Below are positions 28,800 through 37,792 of a stretch of DNA of 50,347 nucleotides, in pieces. The notes under the pieces were generated by a model. It searched no databases, was not told the origin of the DNA, and worked only from the letters and a program-made list of their open reading frames with translations. This stretch comes from Erythrobacter sp. (GTDB taxonomy: Bacteria; Pseudomonadota; Alphaproteobacteria; Sphingomonadales; Sphingomonadaceae): the NCBI RefSeq assembly GCF_023653175.1, contig NZ_JAMNXL010000007.1, forward strand, positions 1 to 50,347, in the 5' to 3' direction. The position numbers were made by a program, and so were the translations under genes. Position 1 is the first letter of the stretch. The number at the start of each line of letters is the position of its first letter.

Positions 28800-29828
28800 A
28801 TGGCCCTGAAAAGCACGAAATTGCGATCCACCCTTCTCACCGCCGCTGCCGCCGCCAGCCTCGCGCTCGCCGCGGGCCCGGCCGAGGCGCGCAACATCGT
28901 GCTCACCAATGATGACGGCCTCACCAACAATGTCGTCGCGCTTTACGAGGCGCTGAAGGCGGCGGGGCACGATGTGGTGGTGTCGGTGCCGTGCACCAAC
29001 CAGTCGGGCCAGGGTGCGGCGCTCGGGATCGCGCGGCCGATCGCGCCGCTCAAGGCCCCCTGCCTCAACGATGCCGCCGAGGCGGGGGCACCGGGCGCCG
29101 GGCCGATGACCCGCAAGGGCCTGCCCGGCGAAGGCGCCCGCGACTTCTACTATGTCGACGGCACGCCGGTCGCATCGCTGCTCCACGGGATCGAGGTGGT
29201 CGCCATGGCGCGCTGGGGCAAGGCGCCCGATCTGGTGCTGTCGGGCCCCAATGAAGGCCAGAACGTGGGCGCGATCATCCTGTCTTCGGGCACGGTCAGC
29301 GCGGCGCAGGTGGCCGCGGTGCTCGGCATTCCGGCGATTGCGCTGAGCGCCGGGGCGGGGACGGAAAGCGCGAGCCTCGACAATCCGCAGTCAGATGAAG
29401 TCGCCCGCCGGTCGGTCGAACTCGTCGCCCATCTCGAAGGGCTGGCCAAGGGTGCTGCGCTGCTGCCCAAGGGCCTCGCGCTCAATGTCAACTTCCCCGA
29501 CCGGCTGGAGGGCGCGCGCTGGCGGCTCGCCGAAATCGGCACCTACAACGCCTACAAGGTCGGCTTCACCATCAACATGGCCGCCAGTGCTTCGCCGATG
29601 ATGCAGGCAATGGCGAAGTCGCGCGGGGGCGAGATCCCGGCGCTGCCGGGCGTGAGCTTCGATATCAACACCGCCGCTCCGGCTGCGGAGCAGATGGACG
29701 ATGAAAGCGTGGTCTATCGCAAGGCCATCGCGGTGAGCCCGATGCAGGCGGGCTATGCCTATCCGGCAGGGGCGAGCATGCTGACCCGCGAACAGCTCGC
29801 CGCGCTTGTCCCGGCGCAGACCAAGTAG
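28800..29828 (+). CDS. Exported SurE-like 5'/3'-nucleotidase
   Basis: The product has 342 residues. ATG 28800 is chosen with GAGGAA seven bases upstream; a TTG at 28782 is less likely. A signal peptide (about 1-31) ends at AAGPAEA, so the enzyme is periplasmic, whereas classic SurE (about 250 residues) is cytoplasmic. The catalytic core is kept: the metal site NIVLTNDDGL (Asp-Asp), the PCTNQSGQGAAL region, VDGTPVASLLHG and LVLSGPNEGQNVG. A C-terminal extension of about 80 residues is present. It is the second gene of the receptor operon and probably removes phosphate from the imported substrate before inner-membrane transport. Confidence 0.87.
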   Translation: MALKSTKLRSTLLTAAAAASLALAAGPAEARNIVLTNDDGLTNNVVALYEALKAAGHDVVVSVPCTNQSGQGAALGIARPIAPLKAPCLNDAAEAGAPGAGPMTRKGLPGEGARDFYYVDGTPVASLLHGIEVVAMARWGKAPDLVLSGPNEGQNVGAIILSSGTVSAAQVAAVLGIPAIALSAGAGTESASLDNPQSDEVARRSVELVAHLEGLAKGAALLPKGLALNVNFPDRLEGARWRLAEIGTYNAYKVGFTINMAASASPMMQAMAKSRGGEIPALPGVSFDINTAAPAAEQMDDESVVYRKAIAVSPMQAGYAYPAGASMLTREQLAALVPAQTK

Positions 29829-29891
29829 GCGAGGCGCGGCCGGGAGCCGTGTCAGATCATTCGGGTTGCACGGACTCGCTCTGGAGCGGCG

Positions 29892-30473
29892 CTAGGGGCA
29901 GCCCACTCCGACCCTTTCAGCCGGGGTCAGTTCGGACGCACGCTTTGCTCCGTATTCGATGAAAAGATCGCGATAACTCTTGAGGAATCGCTCACGGCTT
30001 GTGCCTTTTGATGTGATCAGCTCGCGCTCGATGTAGTCGAGCGGGGTTTCTCCGGTGCAGTCCATGTCGTTCGGCGAGAGTTGCCAATCGATCAGCGCGG
30101 TTTCCAGAAAATCCTGGCTGTTGCGCTCGACACCAAGTTTCCAGATGCTCCCGTTGGTTACGCTGAAACCGAGCTGCGTGCATCGTAGCGAAGTACGCTT
30201 ATCGCGCCACATCTTACCGATCTGCGCGACATCTTTATCTGAAAGCTGATCATGGTGTCCGATGCCAGACCAAATTCTGACGATTCTTTCCCATGCGAAT
30301 CTCACGCCTCCCTTCGGGGAGTTCACTTTATCGCTGACGGCAACGCAAAGCTCAGCTGATCCGGCACTGTTATGAACCTCATCATTCGAATTTTCCGTGT
30401 GTGCCATTGAAGGGCTTGAAGCCGTCAACATCGCGACGGCAAGCGCGCCCGAAACAAATTCTCTCACGCGCAC
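29892..30473 (-). CDS. Hypothetical secreted protein with an ankyrin-like segment
   Basis: The product has 193 residues from GTG 30473 (GGAGAG upstream); alternatives are GTG 30467 and TTG 30491. A signal peptide (about 1-25, ending SSPSMAH) is followed by a chain with no membrane helix. DCTGETPLDYIERE (about 150-163) resembles one ankyrin-repeat turn. Base composition is clearly lower in GC than its neighbours, with more AT-ending codons, suggesting recent acquisition or weak selection. No partner gene is evident: it sits between convergent surE and the same-strand TPR gene. I do not recognise the family. Confidence 0.65.
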   Translation of the reverse strand: MRVREFVSGALAVAMLTASSPSMAHTENSNDEVHNSAGSAELCVAVSDKVNSPKGGVRFAWERIVRIWSGIGHHDQLSDKDVAQIGKMWRDKRTSLRCTQLGFSVTNGSIWKLGVERNSQDFLETALIDWQLSPNDMDCTGETPLDYIERELITSKGTSRERFLKSYRDLFIEYGAKRASELTPAERVGVGCP

Positions 30474-30566
30474 AATTCTCTCCAAGTGCAAAAGACACCA
30501 CGTATGCAGTGAACGCAGGCCGAAAGACTTGGCGGCACAAAGGCTAGTATCCCAAATCCGCTGACC

Positions 30567-31514
30567 CTAAGTCACCCCCAGCCCCGCCGCCGCCTCGCGC
30601 AGCTGCGCCGCGCTTCCCGGGTTCGCCTTCACCGCCGCATCGAGCGCCGCCTTGGCCTTGGCAGGCTCGCCCAGCGTCATGCGGCTGCGGATCAGCATCA
30701 CCCAGCCATCGAGGTTCTTGGGTTCTTTGGCCAGCCGCGTCTCGAGCTGTTCGACCATGCCTTCGGCCATGGTCCGCTGCTCGCTCGGTTTCATCGCGCC
30801 CGCCGCCGCGACGTCGGCTGCCGTCGGCCCGCGCAGGTTTGCCGAGGCCTGATCGCCCGCCACCGCGCCCGATCCGGGTGCGATCAACGGGGCCTTGCGC
30901 TCGCCTTGCGCCTTGGCGATGCGGGCCGCGACGTCGATCTTGTTGATCTGCCCGACCTGCTCGATGGTGCGCACCAGATCGGCCTCCCACGGCGCGCCCT
31001 GGGGCGAATCCGCAAGGAGATCGAGCCACGCGGCAATCGCGCCCTCGTGGTCCTTGTCGAGGTCCTTCTTGGCCGCGAGGAAATAGCGCCCGCGCGGGTC
31101 CTCGGGATCCAGTGCCAGCGCCTTTTCGAAGGCCTGCAAGGCCTCGGGCGGGAGCGGGTCGCGCTTGCTCGCCAGCACCAGCGTTTCGCCGAGCGCCGAC
31201 CACAGCACCGCTTCGTCCGGCGCGATGGCGACCGCGCGGCGGTAGGCGGCGGCGGCGTCATCATATTGCCCCTGGTTGAAATAGGCGAAGGCAAGGTCGC
31301 CCCATGGGCCGGCGTCATCGGTCGAGGCCTCGGCTGCGGCGCGCAGCGCGTCGATTCCGCCTTCGCCGCCGGTCGCTGCCGGCTCCGTGGCCCCGCCCGC
31401 GCCCTGATAGATGTTGAACCCGATCGAGCCGGCCGCCAGCAGCAATGCCGCGCCCAGCAAGACCCAGCCCGCCTTCGATGATCCGCCCTGAGGCAGCGTT
31501 TCGCCCTGTCCCAT
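30567..31514 (-). CDS. CcmI/CycH-like TPR protein (cytochrome c maturation)
   Basis: The product has 315 residues from ATG 31514; a TTG at 31550 is less likely. It has one N-terminal membrane helix (about 16-36, WVLLGAALLLAAGSIGFNIY) and tetratricopeptide repeats (about 65-190, GDLAFAYFNQGQYDDAAAAYRRAV). The C-terminal block MAEGMVEQLETRLAKEPKNLDGWVMLIRS, shown here in part, is the TPR found at the end of CcmI. CcmI presents apocytochrome c to the haem lyase in the periplasm. No other ccm gene is in the window, so an orphan copy is possible. Its divergence from an operon with many c-type haem sites fits the role. Confidence 0.75.
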   Translation of the reverse strand: MGQGETLPQGGSSKAGWVLLGAALLLAAGSIGFNIYQGAGGATEPAATGGEGGIDALRAAAEASTDDAGPWGDLAFAYFNQGQYDDAAAAYRRAVAIAPDEAVLWSALGETLVLASKRDPLPPEALQAFEKALALDPEDPRGRYFLAAKKDLDKDHEGAIAAWLDLLADSPQGAPWEADLVRTIEQVGQINKIDVAARIAKAQGERKAPLIAPGSGAVAGDQASANLRGPTAADVAAAGAMKPSEQRTMAEGMVEQLETRLAKEPKNLDGWVMLIRSRMTLGEPAKAKAALDAAVKANPGSAAQLREAAAGLGVT

Positions 31515-31623
31515 GCCCGCATCGCTAGCACCGCCGGGGTGACGGGGCAATTCGCTCTGGCATCGGGGCCGGTTTTGGTTATGGTGCTGACGGGGTGCGA
31601 TCTATCCGCGAGGGGGAGGATAG

Positions 31624-34161
31624 GTGGGCGAAATTTTCAAAGTCGCGATTATCGGTTCGGGGCCGGCCGGGCTCAGCGCTGCCGCGCGTGCTGCGGCGCT
31701 GGGGCTCAGCCATGTGCTGCTCGAGAAAACCGATCACCTGTCCGACACGATCTACAAGTACCAGAAGGGCAAGCACGTCATGGCGACGCCCAGCAATCTG
31801 GTGCTGCGATCCGATATCGATTTCGAGGCGGGCAAGCGCGAGACGATTCTCGGCATCTGGGACGAGCAGATCGGCGGCCACAAGGTCAACGTGAAGTACA
31901 TGGCCGAGGCCAAGGCGATCCGCGGCACCGGCGAGGCGATTCCCGGCTCGGTGCAGCAGATCGTCACCCGCGCGCGCGACGGGACGAAGAACGTCACCGA
32001 GCTCCAGCGCCACGCCCCGCCCTACGCGATCGAGCTGACCAGCGGCGAGACCGTGATGGCCGAGAACGTCGTCCTCGCCATCGGTACGCAGGGCAATCCC
32101 AACCTGATGCGCTGCCCGGGCGCCGATCTGCCGCATGTGCAGTACCAGCTCGACGATCCCACCGAATATGTCGACGAGCATATAATCATTGTCGGCACGG
32201 GGGACGCAGGCATCGAGAACGCGCGCGGGCTTGCCGAGGACCCGGCGCAGCGCAACACCGTCTCGATCCTCAACCGCGGCACCGAATTCCCGACCGCCAA
32301 GGCGGCCAATGTCAGCGCGCTGATGGCCGATCACGAGGCGGGCAAGCTCACCGTCAGGAACGAAAGCGAGACCAAGGCGATCGAGCCGGGCTTCATCACG
32401 CTCACCACCCGCGACGGGGAAATCCGCATCCCCTGTGACAGGATCATCGCCCGCATCGGCTCGGCCCCGCCGCGCGCTTTCGTGGAAGGCTGCGGGATCG
32501 AATTCACCAGTGAGGATCGCGGTGCCTTCCCGCGCCTCTCGCCGGTGTTCGAATCGACCGCGCCCGGCATCTTCGTGATCGGCGCGCTGGCGGGCTATCC
32601 GCTGATCAAGCACTGCATGAACCAGGGCCACGACGTCATCGAGTTCATCAACGGCAACACCGCGCTGAAGCCAGCGGACGAGCCGATCATCGCCGCCAAG
32701 TTCGCGAGCCTTCCCGGCAACCGCTCGACCGAGGAATGGCTGGAATTCCTGCGCGCGGGCGTCTCGATCCTCAATGGCATGAACCCGCTCCAGATGCGCG
32801 AATTCATGCTCGACTCCGAGGCCAAATTCTACGCGCCGGGCGAGGTGATCTTCGAACGCAACGCGCCCGGATCGTCGCTGTTCGGCATCGCCAGCGGCTC
32901 GGTGGCGGTGGAGGTGAACCCGGCCGATCCGTCGATCACCATTCCCATCGAGGCCGGATCGATCTTCGGCGAGGTCGGTCTGATCTCGGGCCGCCGCCGC
33001 GGCGCGACGATCCGCGCGGCGGAAGACACCATCGTGGTCGAGATCTCGCGCCTTGCCGCATTGAAGCTGCAATCGCAGGTGCCCTCGGCCAAGACCGCGA
33101 TCCAGCGCATCTCGATCGAGCGGCAATTGCTGCAGATGTTCGGCTCCGGCCTCACCCGCGAAGATGTCGCGCCCCTGGTCGAGGCCGCCCGGGTCGAGGA
33201 AAAGCGCGCGGGCGAGATCGTCGTCACGGAAGGGGCGGACGACAAGGACATCTTCATCATCCGCCGCGGCTCGATGATCGTCGAGAAACAGGTCGGCGAA
33301 AAGCCGGTGTTCCTCTCCTACCTCCCCGCTGGCAGCTATTTCGGCGAGATGGCGGTGATCGACGGCTCGGCGCGCACCGCGACGGTCAAGGCGGCGATCA
33401 AGTCCGAGGTGATCCGCCTGCCCGGCGAGGGCTTCCTCGCGCTGCTCGACAAACGCCCCGCCCTGCGCGAGCGGGCGATGAAGGACATGGCCGGCCGCCG
33501 TGCCACCAATGCCTTCATCGAGAGCCGCAAGGACGAATTCTCGGGCGCGGTCGATCTCTATTCGCAGACCGCGCAGTTCCTAGTCGACAACGGCATCGGC
33601 GAGGCGACCGACGTGCTGCTGATCGACGAGAAGCTGTGCATCGGCTGCGACAATTGCGAGAAGGCCTGCGCCGACAGCCATGACGGCCTATCGCGCTTGG
33701 ACCGCGAGGCGGGCAAGACCTACGCGCATCTTCACGTGCCGACGTCATGCCGCCACTGCGAACACCCGCATTGCATGGCCGATTGCCCGCCCAACGCGAT
33801 CAAGCGCGGCCCCGATGGCGAGGTGTTCATTGACGAGACTTGCATCGGCTGCGGCAATTGCCAGCGCAACTGCCCCTACGGCGTGATCCGCATGGACGCC
33901 AAGCCCCCCAAGAAGCCGAGCCTTCTCCAGTGGATGCTGTTCGGCACGGGCCCCGGCCCGGGCGAGGCCTCCTATTCGTGGCGCAAGAAAGCGGCCGAGA
34001 AGGAGGGCGGGCAGAAGGCCAAGCAGGCTATCAAGTGCGACATGTGCTCCGGCATCGATGGCGGCCCGGCCTGCGTGCGCGCCTGCCCCACCGGCGCAGC
34101 GATCCGCGTCAGCCCCGACAAGTTCCTGACCTTCGCCAAGCTCACCGAGGATATCGAGTGA
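31624..34161 (+). CDS. Fusion oxidoreductase: FAD/NAD(P) domain, two cyclic-nucleotide-binding domains, four 4Fe-4S clusters
   Basis: The product has 845 residues from GTG 31624 after GGGGGAGGA. Residues 1-345 or so form a thioredoxin-reductase-like flavoprotein: FAD motif VAIIGSGPAGLSAAAR (about 8-23), nucleotide motif IIIVGTGDAGIENARG (about 187), and FVIGALAGYPLIKH. It lacks the redox CxxC of thioredoxin reductase. Two cNMP-binding domains follow (about 395-500 and 515-625); both keep the cassette Glu and Arg (FGEVGLISGRRRGAT and FGEMAVIDGSARTATV). The C-terminal ferredoxin domain (about 670-845) has sixteen Cys in four groups (CIGCDNCEKAC, CRHCEHPHCMADC, CIGCGNCQRNC, CDMCSGIDGGPACVRAC), like DmsB/NrfC electron-transfer subunits. 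Likely role: cAMP-modulated NAD(P)H-to-FeS electron entry for the cytochrome b encoded next (one-base overlap). The domains are certain; the direction of electron flow is inferred. Confidence 0.9.
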   Translation: MGEIFKVAIIGSGPAGLSAAARAAALGLSHVLLEKTDHLSDTIYKYQKGKHVMATPSNLVLRSDIDFEAGKRETILGIWDEQIGGHKVNVKYMAEAKAIRGTGEAIPGSVQQIVTRARDGTKNVTELQRHAPPYAIELTSGETVMAENVVLAIGTQGNPNLMRCPGADLPHVQYQLDDPTEYVDEHIIIVGTGDAGIENARGLAEDPAQRNTVSILNRGTEFPTAKAANVSALMADHEAGKLTVRNESETKAIEPGFITLTTRDGEIRIPCDRIIARIGSAPPRAFVEGCGIEFTSEDRGAFPRLSPVFESTAPGIFVIGALAGYPLIKHCMNQGHDVIEFINGNTALKPADEPIIAAKFASLPGNRSTEEWLEFLRAGVSILNGMNPLQMREFMLDSEAKFYAPGEVIFERNAPGSSLFGIASGSVAVEVNPADPSITIPIEAGSIFGEVGLISGRRRGATIRAAEDTIVVEISRLAALKLQSQVPSAKTAIQRISIERQLLQMFGSGLTREDVAPLVEAARVEEKRAGEIVVTEGADDKDIFIIRRGSMIVEKQVGEKPVFLSYLPAGSYFGEMAVIDGSARTATVKAAIKSEVIRLPGEGFLALLDKRPALRERAMKDMAGRRATNAFIESRKDEFSGAVDLYSQTAQFLVDNGIGEATDVLLIDEKLCIGCDNCEKACADSHDGLSRLDREAGKTYAHLHVPTSCRHCEHPHCMADCPPNAIKRGPDGEVFIDETCIGCGNCQRNCPYGVIRMDAKPPKKPSLLQWMLFGTGPGPGEASYSWRKKAAEKEGGQKAKQAIKCDMCSGIDGGPACVRACPTGAAIRVSPDKFLTFAKLTEDIE

Positions 34162-35051
34162 TGGCGACCAAGGCAGTGGGCAAAGCAGGGGCAAAGACCG
34201 GGGGCACGGGCCGCTTCTCGCAGGACGAGCGGCGGCGCGACAGCGACCATGTCAGCTTCCTCAAGCACAGGGGCTTCCGCTGGCTGTGGATCGCGCTGCT
34301 GCTCTCGGGCGCGAGCATTGCGGGCTATCTGCTGATCGATCAGGAACCGCGGTCCAATGGCGGGACCTGGTATGGCTATACGCTCGGCACGATCGGCTTC
34401 GGGCTGATCCTGTGGCTCTCGCTGCTCGGGGTGAGGAAGCGGCGCATCAATCCGGGCGCTTGGAGCCTCAAGGCGTGGACATCGGCGCACGTCTATCTCG
34501 GCCTTGCGCTGGCCGTGGTCGGCACGCTCCATACCGGCTTCCAGATCGGCTGGAACGTCCACACGCTCGCCTATGTGCTGATGCTGCTGGTGATCATCAC
34601 CGGCATCTACGGGGTGATCGTCTACGCCACCCTGCCCGCCAGCCTCTCGGCCAACCGCAAGGAGATGACCCGCGCGCAGATGCTCGATGCGCTCACCGCG
34701 CTCGACCGCCAGCTGGAGAGCGCCGCGCAGCCGCTGGCGCGCGGGGAGGCCGATCTGGTCATCGCCGCCTTGAAGCAAGACGTGTTCCATGGCGGCGTCT
34801 TGGCTCGACTGACGGGCCGCTATCCGCGCTGCGCTACAGCAATCGCCATGGTTTGCTTGGACGGCGGTTCAGAGGCCGAGAAGCGCGTTGAGGCCCTGCT
34901 CGTTAAGCGCCACGCCCAACTCCAGCAGATCCGCGGCGCGCTGCGCATCCGCGCGATGCTGGAGATCTGGCTGTTCGTCCACATTCCGCTCACCGTCGCC
35001 CTGATCGCCGCGCTCACCGCGCATGTGATCAGCGTGTTCTATTACTGGTGA
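34161..35051 (+). CDS. Integral membrane dihaem cytochrome b
   Basis: The product has 296 residues; the ATG overlaps the preceding stop codon by one base (TGATG). Five membrane helices are visible, near residues 36-58, 70-92, 110-130, 133-155 and 270-294. Helices 3 and 5 each hold an H-X13-H pair: HVYLGLALAVVGTLH and HIPLTVALIAALTAH. In cytochrome bc1 and in FRE/NOX proteins, two such helices bind two stacked haems b across the membrane, so transmembrane electron transfer is expected here. A soluble helical stretch (about 160-265) separates helices 4 and 5. It probably links the cytoplasmic FeS protein to the periplasmic haems of the next gene product. No named family was recognised. Confidence 0.8.
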   Translation: MATKAVGKAGAKTGGTGRFSQDERRRDSDHVSFLKHRGFRWLWIALLLSGASIAGYLLIDQEPRSNGGTWYGYTLGTIGFGLILWLSLLGVRKRRINPGAWSLKAWTSAHVYLGLALAVVGTLHTGFQIGWNVHTLAYVLMLLVIITGIYGVIVYATLPASLSANRKEMTRAQMLDALTALDRQLESAAQPLARGEADLVIAALKQDVFHGGVLARLTGRYPRCATAIAMVCLDGGSEAEKRVEALLVKRHAQLQQIRGALRIRAMLEIWLFVHIPLTVALIAALTAHVISVFYYW

Positions 35052-35064
35052 GGGCGCGCGACGC

Positions 35065-36858
35065 ATGTTCCTGATCCGCACCATCGACTTCACCGCAGCC
35101 GGGCGCGAGATCGTCCGCGACCGGGTGCTGGGTCAGACCCGCCTCACGGTGGGCCGCGCTGCCGAGAACGACATCCACCTACCCGACCTTGCGGTGGAGC
35201 AGCACCATGTCGGGATCGACTTGGCGGCTGACGGCACGCTGGCGGTCAAGTCGCTCGGCACATTGGGCTTCGGGCTCGATGGCCGGATCGTCACCGAAGG
35301 CGTGATCGACCCGCGCACCGGCGGCGAGGTGGCGCTCGGCGCGGCGCGCCTCGCGGTGACGCGCGAGGCGGATGGCAACATCGCCATCACCATCCGCCAG
35401 GTGGTCGCCGACGAGGGCAAGATCGACGCGCTGCGCGGCTTCGCGCTCGCCTCCAAGCTGCCGGGCAAGCGCGCGATGAGCTGGGTGTTCGCGAGCGCGA
35501 TCATCCTCCTGCTGCTCGCCCTGCCGGTCGCCTCGCACCTGCTGCGCACCCCTGCCAAGCCCGATCCCACCGGCAAGACCCCGGGCACGGTGCTGATGGA
35601 CAGCGCGTGGACGAGCGGCGAATTGTCGCTCAAGCACCATACCCTCGCCGACAACTGCGAGAGCTGCCACGTCGCCGCTTTCGAAAGCGTGCAGGACGAG
35701 ACCTGCCTGTCGTGCCACAAGGACATCGGCGATCACGCGCAAAAGCCGCGCCTTGCCAAGGGGATGGCGCCGCTCTCGCAAGGCGACGCGCTGCAATGGA
35801 TGATCGCGGAAGGCTTCGGCAAGGAAGGCCCCTTGGGCTGCGTCGCCTGCCATTCCGAGCACGAAGGCCCGGTGCGCACGCAAGCCGGGAGCGAGGCCTT
35901 CTGCGGCGATTGCCACAAGGATCTGGACGCCCGCCTCACCGACACGGCCCTCGGCAACGCGCATGATTTCGGCAAGACCCACCCGCAGTTCCGCCCGCTC
36001 TACTTCGCCAGCTTCGGCGCGGCCAAGCCGGTGCGCGCCAGCGTGGGGAGCGTGCCGGTCGAGCGGTCGGGGCTGGTCTTCCCGCATGACGTCCACATGA
36101 ACCCGCGCGGCGGCGCGGCGCGGATGGCGGTGAGCCTCGCGCAATATCGCGCACCCCTCGAATGCAAGGACTGCCACGTGGCCACGCCGGACAAGGTCAC
36201 CTTCAAGCCGGTCGAGATGGAGGAGGCCTGCGAGGCATGCCACAGCCTCGTCTCGGGCCGCACGGCGGGCGGGGGCTTGAGCAAGCTGCGCCACGGCAGC
36301 GTGAAGAACCTTGCCGAGGACCTTGCGCGGATCACCTCGGGGCCGCGCCCCGCGCTCGTGCCCGGTCGCCAGCGCCCGGGGCAGATCGGCAGCGCCTCGC
36401 CCGCCTATCGCGCCGATTTCGGCCGCCCGGTGCGCTCCTATATCGGGTTCTCCAACGCGCTCACGGCAGGCGGGGTGTGCACCGAGTGCCACCTCCCCAC
36501 GCGCGGGCCGACGGGGCAGGCCGACCTGATGCCGGTCAACTTCCCTGACCGGTTCCTGACCGGCGGCTATTTCAGCCATGCCGCGCACGCCAAGCAGAGG
36601 TGCTCCGATTGCCACGCGGCGGACACCTCCAAGGCGGCAAGCGACCTCTTGATGCCCGACCTCAAGAGCTGCCGCGACTGCCACCTCGGCGCGGCGGCCG
36701 TGAAGACCGCCAAGATCGTGCCCAGCGACTGCGCGATGTGCCACGCCTATCACTTGCCTTCGGGGCAGTGGTCGCCCAAGGGCCCGACGCCGCACTACAA
36801 GCCGCCGCCCCCTGACAAATCAAGGGTTGCAGCCAAGCTCGCACAGGCTAGACCATAG
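35065..36858 (+). CDS. FHA domain - membrane anchor - decahaem cytochrome c
   Basis: The product has 597 residues. Residues 15-105 or so resemble an FHA domain (RLTVGRAAENDIHLPD, then AVEQHHVGIDL), although the usual Ser of the phosphothreonine site is replaced. A membrane helix follows (about 143-168, MSWVFASAIILLLLALPVASHL). The remainder is periplasmic and has ten CxxCH motifs: CESCH, CLSCH, CVACH, CGDCH, CKDCH, CEACH, CTECH, CSDCH, CRDCH and CAMCH. Many additional His are available as distal ligands. It follows the cytochrome b gene by 13 bases and probably accepts its electrons. The FHA part would sit in the cytoplasm and could sense phosphorylation. Confidence 0.87.
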   Translation: MFLIRTIDFTAAGREIVRDRVLGQTRLTVGRAAENDIHLPDLAVEQHHVGIDLAADGTLAVKSLGTLGFGLDGRIVTEGVIDPRTGGEVALGAARLAVTREADGNIAITIRQVVADEGKIDALRGFALASKLPGKRAMSWVFASAIILLLLALPVASHLLRTPAKPDPTGKTPGTVLMDSAWTSGELSLKHHTLADNCESCHVAAFESVQDETCLSCHKDIGDHAQKPRLAKGMAPLSQGDALQWMIAEGFGKEGPLGCVACHSEHEGPVRTQAGSEAFCGDCHKDLDARLTDTALGNAHDFGKTHPQFRPLYFASFGAAKPVRASVGSVPVERSGLVFPHDVHMNPRGGAARMAVSLAQYRAPLECKDCHVATPDKVTFKPVEMEEACEACHSLVSGRTAGGGLSKLRHGSVKNLAEDLARITSGPRPALVPGRQRPGQIGSASPAYRADFGRPVRSYIGFSNALTAGGVCTECHLPTRGPTGQADLMPVNFPDRFLTGGYFSHAAHAKQRCSDCHAADTSKAASDLLMPDLKSCRDCHLGAAAVKTAKIVPSDCAMCHAYHLPSGQWSPKGPTPHYKPPPPDKSRVAAKLAQARP

Positions 36859-36860
36859 CG

Positions 36861-37748
36861 ATGGGTGGGGGCGCTTCTTCGACAGGCCGTGCGGTGCTGA
36901 TCGCGCAGATGACCGACATTCACGTCGGCTTCGCCCCCGATGAAAAGCCCGAGGAGCTGAACCTCACCCGCTTCCGCGCCACCTTGCAGCGGCTGATCGA
37001 GGGGCCCAACCGCCCCGATTTCCTCGTTCTGACCGGCGACATCACCGATCACGGCGATGCGGCAAGCTTCGCCAAGACCATCGAGATCCTGCACGCCTGC
37101 CCGATCCCGATCCTGCCGATGGTGGGCAATCACGACAGCCGCGAGGGGCTGCTGGGCGCCTTTCCGGGGGTTGAGCCGGCCGAGGGCGGCTTCCTCCACT
37201 ATGTCGTCGAAGCGGGTCTCGGGCTCAGGATCATCTGCCTCGACACGCTCGAGGAGGGCCGCCACGGCGGAGCCTTCTGCGAAGCGCGCGCGCGCTGGCT
37301 GGCGGAGCGGCTGGCCGAGGCGCCCGATACGCCGACGCTGATCTTCATGCACCACCCCCCGGTCGTCGCCGGGATCGACTGGATGGATCCGGCGCCAAGC
37401 GAGGACTGGATCATCCGCCTGCGCGATGTGCTGGAAGGGCAGAGCCAGGTGCAGGCGATCCATTGCGGGCATCTCCACCGCCAGATCACCACCAGCTTTG
37501 CCGGGATACCGCTGGGGGTGACGCCCTCGGTCGCGCCGCTGGTAGCGATGGATCTCAATCCGATCGACAAGGACGTGCCAGACGCGCGCGAGCTCATCAC
37601 CACCGAGCCGCCCACCTACGCGCTCCACCGCTGGGACGGGGAGAACCTCGTCTCGCACTACGAACGCGTCGGCGACTGGCAGGTGCTGGCGCGCTTCCAC
37701 GCGGGCCTGCAGCCGATGATCGAGGGCATGTTCGCGGAGAGGGAGTAG
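36861..37748 (+). CDS. CpdA-like 3',5'-cyclic-nucleotide phosphodiesterase
   Basis: The product has 295 residues from ATG 36861, two bases after the preceding stop. It is a calcineurin-like metallophosphoesterase with the class III phosphodiesterase motifs in order: QMTDIHVG, GDITDHGD, GNHDSREG, MHHPPV and CGHLHRQ. All metal ligands appear present. CpdA enzymes hydrolyse cAMP in the cytoplasm. Encoded last in an operon whose first product has two cNMP-binding domains, it probably resets that signal. Substrate preference (cAMP, cGMP or another phosphodiester) cannot be read from the sequence alone. Confidence 0.85.
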   Translation: MGGGASSTGRAVLIAQMTDIHVGFAPDEKPEELNLTRFRATLQRLIEGPNRPDFLVLTGDITDHGDAASFAKTIEILHACPIPILPMVGNHDSREGLLGAFPGVEPAEGGFLHYVVEAGLGLRIICLDTLEEGRHGGAFCEARARWLAERLAEAPDTPTLIFMHHPPVVAGIDWMDPAPSEDWIIRLRDVLEGQSQVQAIHCGHLHRQITTSFAGIPLGVTPSVAPLVAMDLNPIDKDVPDARELITTEPPTYALHRWDGENLVSHYERVGDWQVLARFHAGLQPMIEGMFAERE

Positions 37749-37792
37749 TAGGTCCGAGGCCCCCGGTCACATCACGAGAACACGCAAGAAAT

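Noticed and set aside
31624..34161. Thioredoxin reductase as the function of the flavoprotein domain
   Set aside because: The redox-active CxxC between the FAD and NADPH parts is missing, and the domain is fused to sensor and FeS modules.
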